Below are positions 25,714 to 34,029 of a stretch of DNA of 35,767 nucleotides, in pieces. The stretch lies in contig JAQYWR010000010.1 in the NCBI GenBank assembly GCA_029379225.1, positions 121,036 to 156,802 on the forward strand, read 5' to 3'. The notes beneath the pieces are model-generated. The model saw nothing but the letters and a program-made list of their open reading frames with translations. It was not told the origin of the DNA and searched no databases. Origin of the DNA: Nostoc sp. S4 (lineage in GTDB: Bacteria > Cyanobacteriota > Cyanobacteriia > Cyanobacteriales > Nostocaceae). How positions within the stretch are numbered: position 1 is the first letter of the stretch; each line of letters opens with the position of its first letter. The position numbers and the translations under genes were made by a program.

Positions 25714-26634
25714 GTGCAACTCAAGCAGGTAATCATTGCTTATAAAGCGCGGGATGCCCGGAGTAAAGAATGGGCAGAAATCTGTGCTAAACAACTCGAA
25801 AATCGCCAGTGCCAGGTGTTGATGGGGCCTAGCGGACCGAAAGACAACCCTTATCCAGTCTTTTTGGCTTCGGCGGGTCAACCAATCGATCTCGCTTTGG
25901 TACTCGGCGGTGATGGTACTGTTTTAACTAGTGCCAGACATTTAGCCCCAGCTGGCATCCCAATTCTGGGAGTGAATGTGGGAGGTCATTTGGGGTTTTT
26001 AACTGAGTCAGTGGATGAGTTTCAGGATACCGAGAAAGTTTGGGATCGGCTGTTTGAGGATCGCTATGCTATCCAACGGCGGATGATGTTACAAGCTGCG
26101 GTGTATGAGGGTCATGGGTCTAATTTGCAGCCAGTCAGTGAGCGTTACCTCGCTTTGAATGAATTTTGCGTCAAACCGGCTTCCGCTGACCGAATGATTA
26201 CCTCGATTTTAGAGATGGAAATCGATGGTGAGGTAGTCGATCAATACGTTGGGGACGGGTTAATTATTTCCACTCCCACAGGTTCCACAGGTTACACTGT
26301 TTCTGCTAATGGACCAATTATGCACGATGGTATGGAGGCGATTACTGTCACTCCGATTTGTGCAATGAGTCTTTCTAGTCGCCCCCTCGTTTTACCTCCT
26401 GGTTCTGTGGTAAGTATTTGGCCTTTAGGGGATTACGATTTGAGTACCAAGTTGTGGACAGATGGAGTTTTAGGGACTTCGATTTGGCCTGGACATCGCG
26501 TTGATGTGCGGATGGCGGATTGTCGAGCTAAATTTATTATTTTGCGCGAGAACAATTCTTACTACCAAACTTTGCGGGAGAAGTTGCTCTGGGCAGGTAC
26601 AAGAGTTCATTACAGCAATAATCACCGTAGTTGA
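25714..26634 (+). CDS. nadK: NAD kinase
   Basis: 306 residues from a GTG start. It phosphorylates NAD+ to NADP+. The nucleotide-binding motif GGDGT is at 65-69 (LVLGGDGTVLTSAR). GVNVGGHLGFL, STPTGSTGYTVSANGP and MSLSSRPLVLPPGS are the other family blocks. The length fits the group-2 enzymes of cyanobacteria. The 6-nt gap to ndhE suggests coupling of NADP supply with the ndh genes. A terminator-like hairpin follows 76 nt after the stop. Confidence 0.95.
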   Translation: MQLKQVIIAYKARDARSKEWAEICAKQLENRQCQVLMGPSGPKDNPYPVFLASAGQPIDLALVLGGDGTVLTSARHLAPAGIPILGVNVGGHLGFLTESVDEFQDTEKVWDRLFEDRYAIQRRMMLQAAVYEGHGSNLQPVSERYLALNEFCVKPASADRMITSILEMEIDGEVVDQYVGDGLIISTPTGSTGYTVSANGPIMHDGMEAITVTPICAMSLSSRPLVLPPGSVVSIWPLGDYDLSTKLWTDGVLGTSIWPGHRVDVRMADCRAKFIILRENNSYYQTLREKLLWAGTRVHYSNNHRS

Positions 26635-26710
26635 TAAAGTATTTGAGAGCGCTTTTGTTATGAGTGGCGATCGCTACGCCTAACCCAGGCATTACAATCA
26701 AAATTATCCC

Positions 26711-26740
26711 AGCCCTTAGATTATTCTAGGGGCTTGTTTC
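26711..26740 (+). terminator. Terminator after nadK
   Basis: AGCCCTTAGA and TCTAGGGGCT pair over 10 bp with one G-T pair and a TTAT loop, followed by TGTTTCCTT. It probably ends the ndhAIGE-nadK transcript. Confidence 0.65.
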
Positions 26741-26838
26741 CTTAATTGTAACTTTGTTAAGTGATACTATTTCATTAACTTACTGCTACAGATACATGTG
26801 TAGAAGCGATAGAGCGGTAGCCCTATATGTCCAAATTT

Positions 26839-26867
26839 TTGGAAATAGTATTACTTGCATTTATACT
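26839..26867 (+). promoter_or_regulatory. Sigma-70-type promoter of a possible small RNA
   Basis: TTGGAA (26839-26844), a spacer of exactly 17 bp, and TATACT (26862-26867). Transcription would start near 26874, between two terminators and without a following protein gene. Confidence 0.45.
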
Positions 26868-26873
26868 CTATAT

Positions 26874-26984
26874 CAAAGGAAAATTTTGTATCTTATTGCC
26901 AGATTTTTTTGGCATTAATATCCATAATAAAAACAATCTACCTCTAATCCCAGAGAGCAAAAAATCTCTCTAGAGGATTTTTTA
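26874..26984 (+). ncRNA. Candidate small RNA between nadK and the acyltransferase gene
   Basis: About 110 nt bounded by a promoter-like sequence and a terminator. It holds a small hairpin, TGCCA (26897-26901) with TGGCA (26910-26914), an A-rich single-stranded stretch, and the terminator stem. No open reading frame of useful size is present. This is prediction only, and I do not recognise a known RNA family. Confidence 0.35.
26941..26984 (+). terminator. Rho-independent terminator
   Basis: CCTCTA (26941-26946) pairs with TAGAGG (26971-26976), and AGAGAG pairs with CTCTCT inside it with a bulge on one side. An ATTTTTTATT tail follows. It lies 200 nt downstream of the nadK terminator and upstream of the next gene, so it needs its own transcript. 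Confidence 0.7.
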
Positions 26985-27090
26985 TTGAAAACTGTCCCAA
27001 TCACACTTCAACGCATTAATTTCATAATGCGATATAGTATAGTGCCTAAATCCTAGTAGGATATTTTCGCCAATTTAAGTAGGAAGACAG

Positions 27091-27870
27091 ATGGAAGTTT
27101 CTCGCTGCAATATCAATTACCCACTGAATCCTCCTGTTGAAGATTTTCCTGTCCTTCAAACTAAAAAATATATCCTACGGCTGGCCTCAACTGAAGAAGA
27201 ATTAAAATCAATTTTTCGATTGCGTTTTGAAGTTTTTAATCTGGAATTAGGGTTAGGATTATCTACTTCTAGCGTTACCGAGATGGATCTAGATAAGTTT
27301 GATGAGGTTTGCCATCATTTGATTCTCATCTGCAAACAGACGGGTAAAACCATCGGAACTTATCGGATGCAAACCTATAGAATGGCTTCTCAAAGATTAG
27401 GCTTTGATGCTGCCGATATATTTAATCTTAATGCAATTCCTAATTCTGTGCTTCAAGCATCAGTGGAAGTTGGACGTGCATGTATAGCTAAAGAATATCG
27501 AAATACTCAGGCACTTTTATTACTTTGGGAAGGGTTAGCAAATTATCTCATCTGGAGTAGAAATCAATATTTCTTTGGCTGTGTATCATTACTAACGCAA
27601 TCTCCTTGGCAAGCTAGTTGCGTTTATGATTATTTTCAGCAGAATGGTTTGATGCATCCCAGTATTTTAGTCTATCCAAATTCACAATCTTGTCTAGATT
27701 TGCCTCAAAATTCTCATAATTCATCTAATATGGAAATTCCGAAAATTTTACAGGCATACTTGAATATTGGAGCTAAAATATGTAGCTTTCCAGCCATTGA
27801 TAGACAGTTTAAGACTATTGATTTTTTAACTATATCTAATAGCAAAGATTTTGGCAGATCGGGCTATTAA
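27091..27870 (+). CDS. GNAT-fold N-acyltransferase, OlsB/hemolysin-like
   Basis: 259 residues. LRLASTEEELKSIFRLRFEV and DLDKFDEVCHHLIL match the N-terminal blocks of the OlsB/acyl-homoserine-lactone-synthase-like group. GTYRMQTYRMA, then EVGRACIAKEYR and FFGCVSLLTQSPWQA follow as the remaining conserved motifs. OlsB makes lyso-ornithine lipid from ornithine and acyl-ACP; related proteins make N-acyl amino acids. The usual partner, an OlsA-type O-acyltransferase, is not beside it. AGGA lies 7 nt before the ATG. The C-terminal 60 residues are less conserved. The substrate is unknown. Confidence 0.75.
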   Translation: MEVSRCNINYPLNPPVEDFPVLQTKKYILRLASTEEELKSIFRLRFEVFNLELGLGLSTSSVTEMDLDKFDEVCHHLILICKQTGKTIGTYRMQTYRMASQRLGFDAADIFNLNAIPNSVLQASVEVGRACIAKEYRNTQALLLLWEGLANYLIWSRNQYFFGCVSLLTQSPWQASCVYDYFQQNGLMHPSILVYPNSQSCLDLPQNSHNSSNMEIPKILQAYLNIGAKICSFPAIDRQFKTIDFLTISNSKDFGRSGY

Positions 27871-27985
27871 ATTTTGTAAAAATTATATTTTATCTAAGTT
27901 CGACTTTATCCATTTCTATATTTGCGCCATCATAAAGGTAGGCGCTCACTAAAAATGCATTTACGATCCAGCAGGTAATCCATTT

Positions 27986-28249
27986 GTGGCGCAGAGTGAT
28001 GCTGTTCTGGCGGATGTTTTACAAGGAGAATTTCCAGGTGAGCGCATTCCACGTAATTGGTCAGATACTTTTATTTTGGATGATTGGCAAAAGCCTTACT
28101 ATGTGAATCCTCAATCATCGAATCTTGGTATCAACGAGGCTCTTTACATTCTCAACTTTCAACCTCAATTGGATACCGTCAAGTTGTTTGGTAATCAGCA
28201 AGATTATCAACTGATCGATATACCCAACGTCAGACAAGGACTGTTATAG
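27986..28249 (+). pseudogene. Fragment of an unrecognised gene
   Basis: 87 codons from GTG. The same frame is open 30 nt further upstream (YDPAGNPF), back to a stop near 27953, but without a good start. The text (LADVLQGEFPGERIPRNWSD, DDWQKPYYVNPQSS) looks like real protein. The sudden beginning and the following pseudogene suggest a remnant. I do not recognise the family. It could instead be a small real gene. Confidence 0.4.
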
Positions 28250-28259
28250 CGATCGCCAG

Positions 28260-28511
28260 CTACATCTTCTGTTGACATATCTGCTTTACAACAACTGGTA
28301 AGTGTCCTGTTTTATCGTTACTGTTGAAGAAGGTGTAGTTTGCCCTTGACTTATGAAGATTGCGATCGCCAATCGTATCGTGTTCCCCTGGTAGAGTAAA
28401 CAGTGGGACTTTCAATTGGGAAAGCAGTTATTTAGCCCAATTGAATTCTTCAGGTTTAGACAAATGGGAAATGTCTCCCGTGTGAATGACGAAAGCGGGT
28501 GGAGTAGTCAT
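28260..28511 (-). pseudogene. Calcineurin-like metallophosphoesterase, decayed fragment
   Basis: From ATG 28509-28511 the minus strand reads TTPPAFVIHTGDISHLSKPE, then EFNWAK and TAA (28428-28430), then LLSQLKVPLFTLPGEHDTIG in the same frame and on to TAG 28260-28262. GD and GEHD are metal-binding motifs of metallophosphoesterases; intact relatives have the same TGDISHLSKP and PGEHD blocks. The TAA most simply replaces CAA. Both ends of the gene are missing. Confidence 0.75.
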
Positions 28512-28870
28512 TGAGGCATGTTACCCCTCACGCCACAATTGATTTTTTAGAATTAAATCTAGCATATCCCAAAGGTTATTTCATAGGAAAATGAGAGATA
28601 TATCAAATGAGGGGTGTGACCCCCTATTAACTAGTTGTATCTTACCACAAAAGGATTTTAAGTCTTTCCCCTAGAAGAGGAGAGATTTGAAGAAGGAAAA
28701 GTTTGAGTGGAGGTTTCATTTATGAAAGCTTTTTAACCGAGAAGTCAAATCGCCTTCCTCGAACTCAAATTAGTTGATATCTCGGCAATGTCTACGATGG
28801 GCTATCCTTGGACACCTCATCCAGCTAAGCAAACTGGATCGTTTCAGATAAATTTTTGGGAAAATTACTT
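28512..28870. other. Spacer before the glycosyltransferase pair
   Basis: No gene can be supported. ACCCCTCA near 28525 and TGAGGGGT near 28608 form a distant 8-bp inverted repeat. A plus-strand stretch around 28757-28870 (FLELKLVDISAMSTMGYPWT) is open but lacks a start and similarity I know. Confidence 0.4.
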
Positions 28871-30535
28871 ATGCCCCATCTCAAATGTGCGCCGAGTTGG
28901 TTGCGATTTTTAATTGTTTTCTTGTTGACGATGGGTATATTGTTTCGCTTTTTTAACCTTGATAGTAAGGTTTATTGGCGTGATGAAACTTATAGCTCAT
29001 TGCGAATTTCTGGTTACACAATAACTGAAGCAAAAGAACAACTTTTTAATAATCGTGTTATTGCCAAAGAAAGTTTTGCTAAATTTCAAGGCGCAAATGC
29101 AGAAAAAAACTTAAATGATACAATTATGTCTTTAGCAAGAGAAGATTCTCTGCACCCACCGTTGTATTATATAATCGCCAGATTGTGGTTGGAAATCTTT
29201 GGTGATTCTGTAACAGCAATTAGAAGTTTATCTGCCTTCATTAGCTTGCTAGTTTTTCCCTGTGTTTATCGGCTCTGTCGAGAATTATTTAATGTTTCGG
29301 TATCCTTTGGTAGTGTAGCGATCGCACTTATGACTATCTCTCCAATTCATTTAGTCTATGCCCAAGAAGCACAAGAATATATTCTTTGGTTAGTTACTAT
29401 TTTACTATCTAGCGCTTCCCTATTGCGAGCAATGGAGTTAGAACCACAAGATAAAGATGAACTAATAAAAAAACAACACCCAGATATTTTTGCTGCCTGG
29501 AGTATTTATGCAATAACTTTGGCAATTAGTTTTTATACATTTCTTTGGAGTGGATTTGTAGCACTCGCTCACGGAATTTATGTGATTGGCATAGCTAAAT
29601 TCCAGTTAACTGAAACAGTGAGAAATTACCTCTTAGCATCATTGGTAGGTTTGTTAGCTTTTATGCCTTGGATAATAGTTGCGATCGGTGAGTTTTTCCA
29701 ATTTCTGATTTCTGGAGATAAAGTAACAACACAGTCATCTTTGATGCCTATAATTCCATTTTTGCTGATTCAGTTAAGCCGGATTTTTTTTGACATAAAT
29801 TTTAGCTTAGAAAATCCTTTGAGCTATTTAATTGCATTAATTTTTTTAACTTTGGTAGGATATGCAATTTATTTTATTTATGTTACAAGTAGTTACAAAA
29901 TATGGTTATTTATTATTACATTGATTGTAGTCCCAGCACTGCCTATAATACTACCAGATTTAGGTGCTGGGGGTATACGATATTTTACTGAACCATATTT
30001 AATACCGTCTTATTTAGGAATCCAACTAGCTGTTGCTTATCTACTATCTAGGCAATTAGATAATCAGAATGTGTCACGTCGAACCATTTGGCACACAATC
30101 ATGATGTTGGTGATTATTTGTGGTTTGATTTCTTCTAAGGTGAATTCTCAAGCAGAAACTTGGTGGAATAAGGGCATGAATTATAGTAATTTGCAATTTG
30201 CCCAAATTATTAATCAGAGTACTAGCCCACTTGTAATTAGTAATTCTTTGGACAATAATTATGAAAATGTCTTTTCTTTAAGCTATCTGTTGGAACCAAA
30301 AGTGCGATTTTTGTTGGTAAATAATCAAAAAATACCCAAAATTACTAATGAGTATGCTGATGTATTTTTATTCAATCCTTCAAACAACTGGCGCGAAGTA
30401 ATAGAAAAAAAGTATCAGTTCAAGACAGACATTATTTATGGTAATAATTATTATTATGTTTGGAAATTAAGTAAACCTGGTAACTTACATCGAAGTGATA
30501 TGCCACTTAATAATAAATTGTCTGCTAATTTATAA
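28871..30535 (+). CDS. GT-C (PMT/ArnT-like) membrane glycosyltransferase, first paralogue
   Basis: 554 residues. I place the start at ATG 28871 rather than the TTG five codons earlier, because MPHLK then aligns with MRHFK of the paralogue downstream. It is polytopic with about ten to twelve hydrophobic segments. After TM1 comes FFNLDSKVYWRDETYSSLRI, whose acidic pair is the catalytic site of GT-C enzymes. HPPLYYIIARLW is the PMT_2-type motif. Such enzymes move a sugar from a polyprenyl-phosphate carrier onto protein, lipid or glycan at the outer face of the membrane. The donor and acceptor are unknown. A tandem copy follows 250 nt downstream. Confidence 0.88.
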   Translation: MPHLKCAPSWLRFLIVFLLTMGILFRFFNLDSKVYWRDETYSSLRISGYTITEAKEQLFNNRVIAKESFAKFQGANAEKNLNDTIMSLAREDSLHPPLYYIIARLWLEIFGDSVTAIRSLSAFISLLVFPCVYRLCRELFNVSVSFGSVAIALMTISPIHLVYAQEAQEYILWLVTILLSSASLLRAMELEPQDKDELIKKQHPDIFAAWSIYAITLAISFYTFLWSGFVALAHGIYVIGIAKFQLTETVRNYLLASLVGLLAFMPWIIVAIGEFFQFLISGDKVTTQSSLMPIIPFLLIQLSRIFFDINFSLENPLSYLIALIFLTLVGYAIYFIYVTSSYKIWLFIITLIVVPALPIILPDLGAGGIRYFTEPYLIPSYLGIQLAVAYLLSRQLDNQNVSRRTIWHTIMMLVIICGLISSKVNSQAETWWNKGMNYSNLQFAQIINQSTSPLVISNSLDNNYENVFSLSYLLEPKVRFLLVNNQKIPKITNEYADVFLFNPSNNWREVIEKKYQFKTDIIYGNNYYYVWKLSKPGNLHRSDMPLNNKLSANL

Positions 30536-30785
30536 ATTGGTAATATCTTAGATATTTATTTTAGCGAACGCATAGAAGAAGTTTCATGTCTGTTGCGGGC
30601 TGCACCAATGCGTAGCCTACTTCCCGTTCTCCCTATAAAGGTGGATACTCCAAGCGCAGAGAGAGAAAATATAGCGTTTATGACTTCGTTACAATACAGT
30701 CGTTACCCCAAAGAGTTGAAGCGTATTTCATCCAAACGAGAACCACTATAATTGTGTAAAAATTATTTCTATATCAAATTTAGTT
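30536..30785. other. Spacer between the glycosyltransferases
   Basis: It contains a degenerate GC-rich stretch (about 30566-30625) resembling dispersed palindromes and no gene. It gives no sign of a terminator. Confidence 0.3.
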
Positions 30786-32381
30786 ATGAGGCATTTTAAA
30801 CTTACTCAATATAGGTTGCGCTTTTTTATTATTATTTTATTAATGGTGGGCATTTTTTTTCGTTTTTTTAACCTCGATCGCAAAGTTTACTGGCATGATG
30901 AGACTTTTACTTCATTGCGAATTTCTGGGTATACAGTAAATGAAGTAAAACAGCAAATATTTAATGGTCGTATAATTGGTAAAGAAAGTTTTGCTAAATT
31001 TCAAAGTCTGAGTACTTCTAAAGACTTAATTGATACAATCAAGTCTTTAGAAGTCGAAGATCCACAGCATCCGCCGCTGTATTATATAATTGCTCGGTTT
31101 TGGGTAGGTATTTTTGGCAATTCGGTAACGGCAATTAGAAGTTTATCTGCATTGATTAGCTTATTAATTTTTCCCAGTATTTATTGGCTATGTAGAGAAT
31201 TATTTAGAACACAGTTATGGCTCTCGGAAATTGCGATCGCACTTATGGCAATCTCCCCTATTCAGCTAGTATACGCTCAAGAAGCACGAGAATATATTCT
31301 TTGGGTAGTCACTATTTTATTATGCAGTGCCTCATTATTACGAGCAATAAGGTTAGAATCAATACACTGGAAGCTAAGTGTATTAAATTGGGGAATTTAT
31401 GCAATAACTTTGACAATTAGTCTCTATACGTTTTTATTTAGTGGATTTGTAGCAATTGCTCATGGAATTTATTTAATTATCACTGCTAAATTTAGGTTAA
31501 ATCGGACATTTAGAGCTTATTTAGTAGCATCAATAGTAGGATTCTTAGCCTTTACATTCTGGATATTGGTTGTAATAACTAACTTTTTACAATTTGATAG
31601 TTCGATAGCTTGGACAAAGACCGAGTATCCCCTAGAAATATTAATTAAATCTTGGCTTTTACAGTTAAGTCGGATTTTGCTAGATTTAAATTTTGGCTTT
31701 GAAAATCCGCTTACCTATGTAATTACACCAATTTTTTTAATATTAATTACATATTCAATTTATTTTCTGTGTCGAACAACTAGCTACAAAATCTGGTTAT
31801 TTATCATAATCTTAATTCTAATTCCTGCACTACCCCTAGTACTACCAGATTTAATTTTTGGTGGTATACGTTCGCTTGCCGAACGCTATTTATTACCTTC
31901 TTATTTAGGTATTCAATTAGCTATTATCTATCTATTAGCTACCCAACTAAATAATAAAAGTGTTGTCAACCGAAGAATCTGGCAAATAATCATGGGAATA
32001 GTAATTATTTGTGGACTAGTTTCTTATGGGGTGAATTCTCAGGCGGAAACGTGGTGGAGTAAGGTTATTAGCTATGATAATCCACAAGTTGCCAAAATTA
32101 TTAATCAGGCTGCTCATCCAGTTTTAATTAGTGATGCTTCTGGAATAAATTATGGTAATGTGTTTTCTCTAAGTTATCTTTTACAGCCAAAAGTAAAATT
32201 TCAATTAGTAAAAGACCAAACTATCCCGAATATCCCTGATATATTCACCGATATATTTTTATTAAATCCTCCAGATAGATGGCGTTTTCAAATAGAATCA
32301 ACTTACAATCATACAAAATTGGTTGTATATAGCAACAATCATTACTTACTTTGGAAATTAGTGACAATTAAGAATAATTAA
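30786..32381 (+). CDS. GT-C (PMT/ArnT-like) membrane glycosyltransferase, second paralogue
   Basis: 531 residues, clearly a duplicate of the upstream gene along its whole length. RFFNLDRKVYWHDETFTSLR holds the catalytic acidic pair. QHPPLYYIIARFW, AISPIQLVYAQEAREYILW and NSQAETWW recur in both. It lacks about 20 residues present in the first copy near residue 200 (the EPQDKDELIKKQH insert). The C-terminal soluble segment (about 450-531) is the more divergent part, the region where acceptor choice would evolve. The two probably form one transcription unit. Confidence 0.88.
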   Translation: MRHFKLTQYRLRFFIIILLMVGIFFRFFNLDRKVYWHDETFTSLRISGYTVNEVKQQIFNGRIIGKESFAKFQSLSTSKDLIDTIKSLEVEDPQHPPLYYIIARFWVGIFGNSVTAIRSLSALISLLIFPSIYWLCRELFRTQLWLSEIAIALMAISPIQLVYAQEAREYILWVVTILLCSASLLRAIRLESIHWKLSVLNWGIYAITLTISLYTFLFSGFVAIAHGIYLIITAKFRLNRTFRAYLVASIVGFLAFTFWILVVITNFLQFDSSIAWTKTEYPLEILIKSWLLQLSRILLDLNFGFENPLTYVITPIFLILITYSIYFLCRTTSYKIWLFIIILILIPALPLVLPDLIFGGIRSLAERYLLPSYLGIQLAIIYLLATQLNNKSVVNRRIWQIIMGIVIICGLVSYGVNSQAETWWSKVISYDNPQVAKIINQAAHPVLISDASGINYGNVFSLSYLLQPKVKFQLVKDQTIPNIPDIFTDIFLLNPPDRWRFQIESTYNHTKLVVYSNNHYLLWKLVTIKNN

Positions 32382-32947
32382 AAAATCAAGAAAGCCAATA
32401 CGCGATAGACAACAGGCTTGAAAGTCTTTTGGTGTCTCAATTTGACAGTCAGCTTAAGTTTTAAACTATACTTAGATTGTTGCTATATGAGGAAGTTTTA
32501 TCTGATGACTTTCTACTGCGTCCTCTGCAATACGGTTATTGCGACGTCACTGATTAGCAGTAATGCTAAGCTAAAAACACTTGCAACAAATTTTACTTCA
32601 CGTTTGTTTATAGAATACTCGTACAAGTATAGCTGATATCTATATCAGTTTTAGCTGTTATAAAACGCTCTGGCGACCCTTAGATTCAATAATATTAGTA
32701 TATTTAATGAAATATTTTAAAAAAATTATACAATTTGAGTTATTTATGTTAGCTGTTGCCAAGCTTATAGCTAAAAATACCAGTTTTTACAGATAAAATG
32801 CGATCGCTCCGTTCTACCCCCTAGATGTTTATCATAAAAAATAGTGGAGTGTTATGACTGTTACGCCACATCTCCACTCTCAACTACTGGATTAAATTCA
32901 TTAAAAAGCGCCACAAAATAATTAAAACTTGGGAAGATTTAAATTAA
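32382..32947. other. Spacer without a supportable gene
   Basis: 566 bp, AT-rich. A 7-bp palindrome CTGATAT-CT-ATATCAG is at 32633-32648. A 72-codon plus-strand frame at 32418-32636 looks random. A minus-strand terminator lies at 32837-32878. Confidence 0.4.
32837..32878 (-). terminator. Terminator of the small disordered-protein gene
   Basis: On the minus strand AGTGGAG (32872-32878) pairs with CTCCACT (32843-32849), followed by ATTTTTTATG. It lies 70 nt downstream of the stop at 32948. Confidence 0.6.
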
Positions 32948-33142
32948 TTACCGTGACTCAGTTCCTTGATTAGGGCTGCCTTGTACAGTATCATTTTCTG
33001 GTGCTTCTGGTGTAGCAGTAGTTTTAGCATCACTTTTTTCAGGATCGCCAGTTTTGCGGGTACTTTCATCGACGGTAGTTTGGTAGCCACCAGAAGCAGT
33101 GGGGGTAGTATCTTCATTACTAGGTTTTTGTTGTTCAGACAT
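32948..33142 (-). CDS. Small hydrophilic, disordered protein
   Basis: 64 residues, rich in Thr, Pro, Glu, Ser and Gln (SEQQKPSNEDTTPTASGGYQ; PEKSDAKTTATPEAPENDT). There is no hydrophobic core, Cys or signal peptide. AGGA sits 8 nt before the ATG, and a terminator with a T-run follows the gene, so it looks like a real transcription unit. The function is unknown. Confidence 0.65.
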   Translation of the reverse strand: MSEQQKPSNEDTTPTASGGYQTTVDESTRKTGDPEKSDAKTTATPEAPENDTVQGSPNQGTESR

Positions 33143-33471
33143 TACTAGATTCCTAATTATTTACTGTTATTCTTATAATAAGAAGATAAGAGTGTGAGTT
33201 TATCTATCTACAATATAGTTATAGTTGATTTTCCCTCTATCGAAAGTATTAATTATATATAGTAATTATTAAAAATAATAAATATATAATTAGTAAAGTT
33301 AAGAAAGCTACTATTCCTAAAGTAAGAATTTAAAATTGCTTTGATGTTTAAGTTAAGATACTTTTGAAATTGCTGAATTGATTGATAGTTCACAGAAAAT
33401 GACAGTTGATTTTAGTATGACCGACTCAAGAATATGATGCGATGATTATATAAATTACCAAAGTCTAATTA
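33143..33471. other. AT-rich spacer
   Basis: 329 bp between the divergent small-protein and GNAT genes. Very AT-rich, it probably holds both promoters. I see no site that I can name. Confidence 0.4.
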
Positions 33472-33963
33472 ATGAACCAAAGTAATGTATTATTACCATC
33501 TGGGTGTATCCTTCGCAAGGCAACCTCTGCTGACCAATGGTCGATTCGATTGCTAGTGTTTTCAGCCAAACTCGATCCAACCCAATTAAATTGGCAACAA
33601 TTTTTGGTAATTGAATGCGATCGCAATCTGGTATCTTGTGGACAGGTACGTAATTTCTCAGGGGCACAAGAACTTGGTAGTTTAGTAGTTGCACCAGCTT
33701 GGAGAGGTCGCGGTTTGGGTAGTTTATTAACTCAGCATTTAATTAATACAGCAACGCAACCACTTTATCTTGAATGTTTGGGTCAGCGATTAAGCCAATT
33801 TTACAGTCGCTTTGGCTTTGTGCCAATATCTTTTGCAGACTTGCCACAATTCCCGAAGACAGAAGTCTTGCCTACACTCAAGGATAAATTTAGATTTTCA
33901 CAATTAGCTAGAATACTGCTCAAAGTTCCTGTGGTGTTTATGGAGTATCATCGTAATTCCTGA
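33472..33963 (+). CDS. GNAT-family N-acetyltransferase
   Basis: 163 residues. The acetyl-CoA-binding motif A is VVAPAWRGRGLGSLLTQHLI (Q/RxxGxG/A pattern). YLECLGQRLSQFYSRFGFVP supplies motif B. It should transfer an acetyl group from acetyl-CoA to an amine; the substrate cannot be told. There is no Shine-Dalgarno. It is transcribed convergently with the methyltransferase gene. Confidence 0.88.
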   Translation: MNQSNVLLPSGCILRKATSADQWSIRLLVFSAKLDPTQLNWQQFLVIECDRNLVSCGQVRNFSGAQELGSLVVAPAWRGRGLGSLLTQHLINTATQPLYLECLGQRLSQFYSRFGFVPISFADLPQFPKTEVLPTLKDKFRFSQLARILLKVPVVFMEYHRNS

Positions 33964-34029
33964 TTAAGACATATATAACGGAGCTTGATATCACCTGTTT
34001 CCAATCCTTTACTTCCCCATTCCCCATTT

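Noticed and set aside
28757..28870. Possible N-terminal extension or small gene before the first glycosyltransferase
   Set aside because: The frame is open but lacks a start with a ribosome site, and the paralogue's alignment places the true start at 28871.
30642..30749. 35-codon frame VDTPSAERENIAFMTSLQYS...
   Set aside because: No recognised family and no ribosome site; it lies beside degenerate repeat sequence.
32418..32636. 72-codon plus-strand frame
   Set aside because: Random-looking composition and no Shine-Dalgarno.
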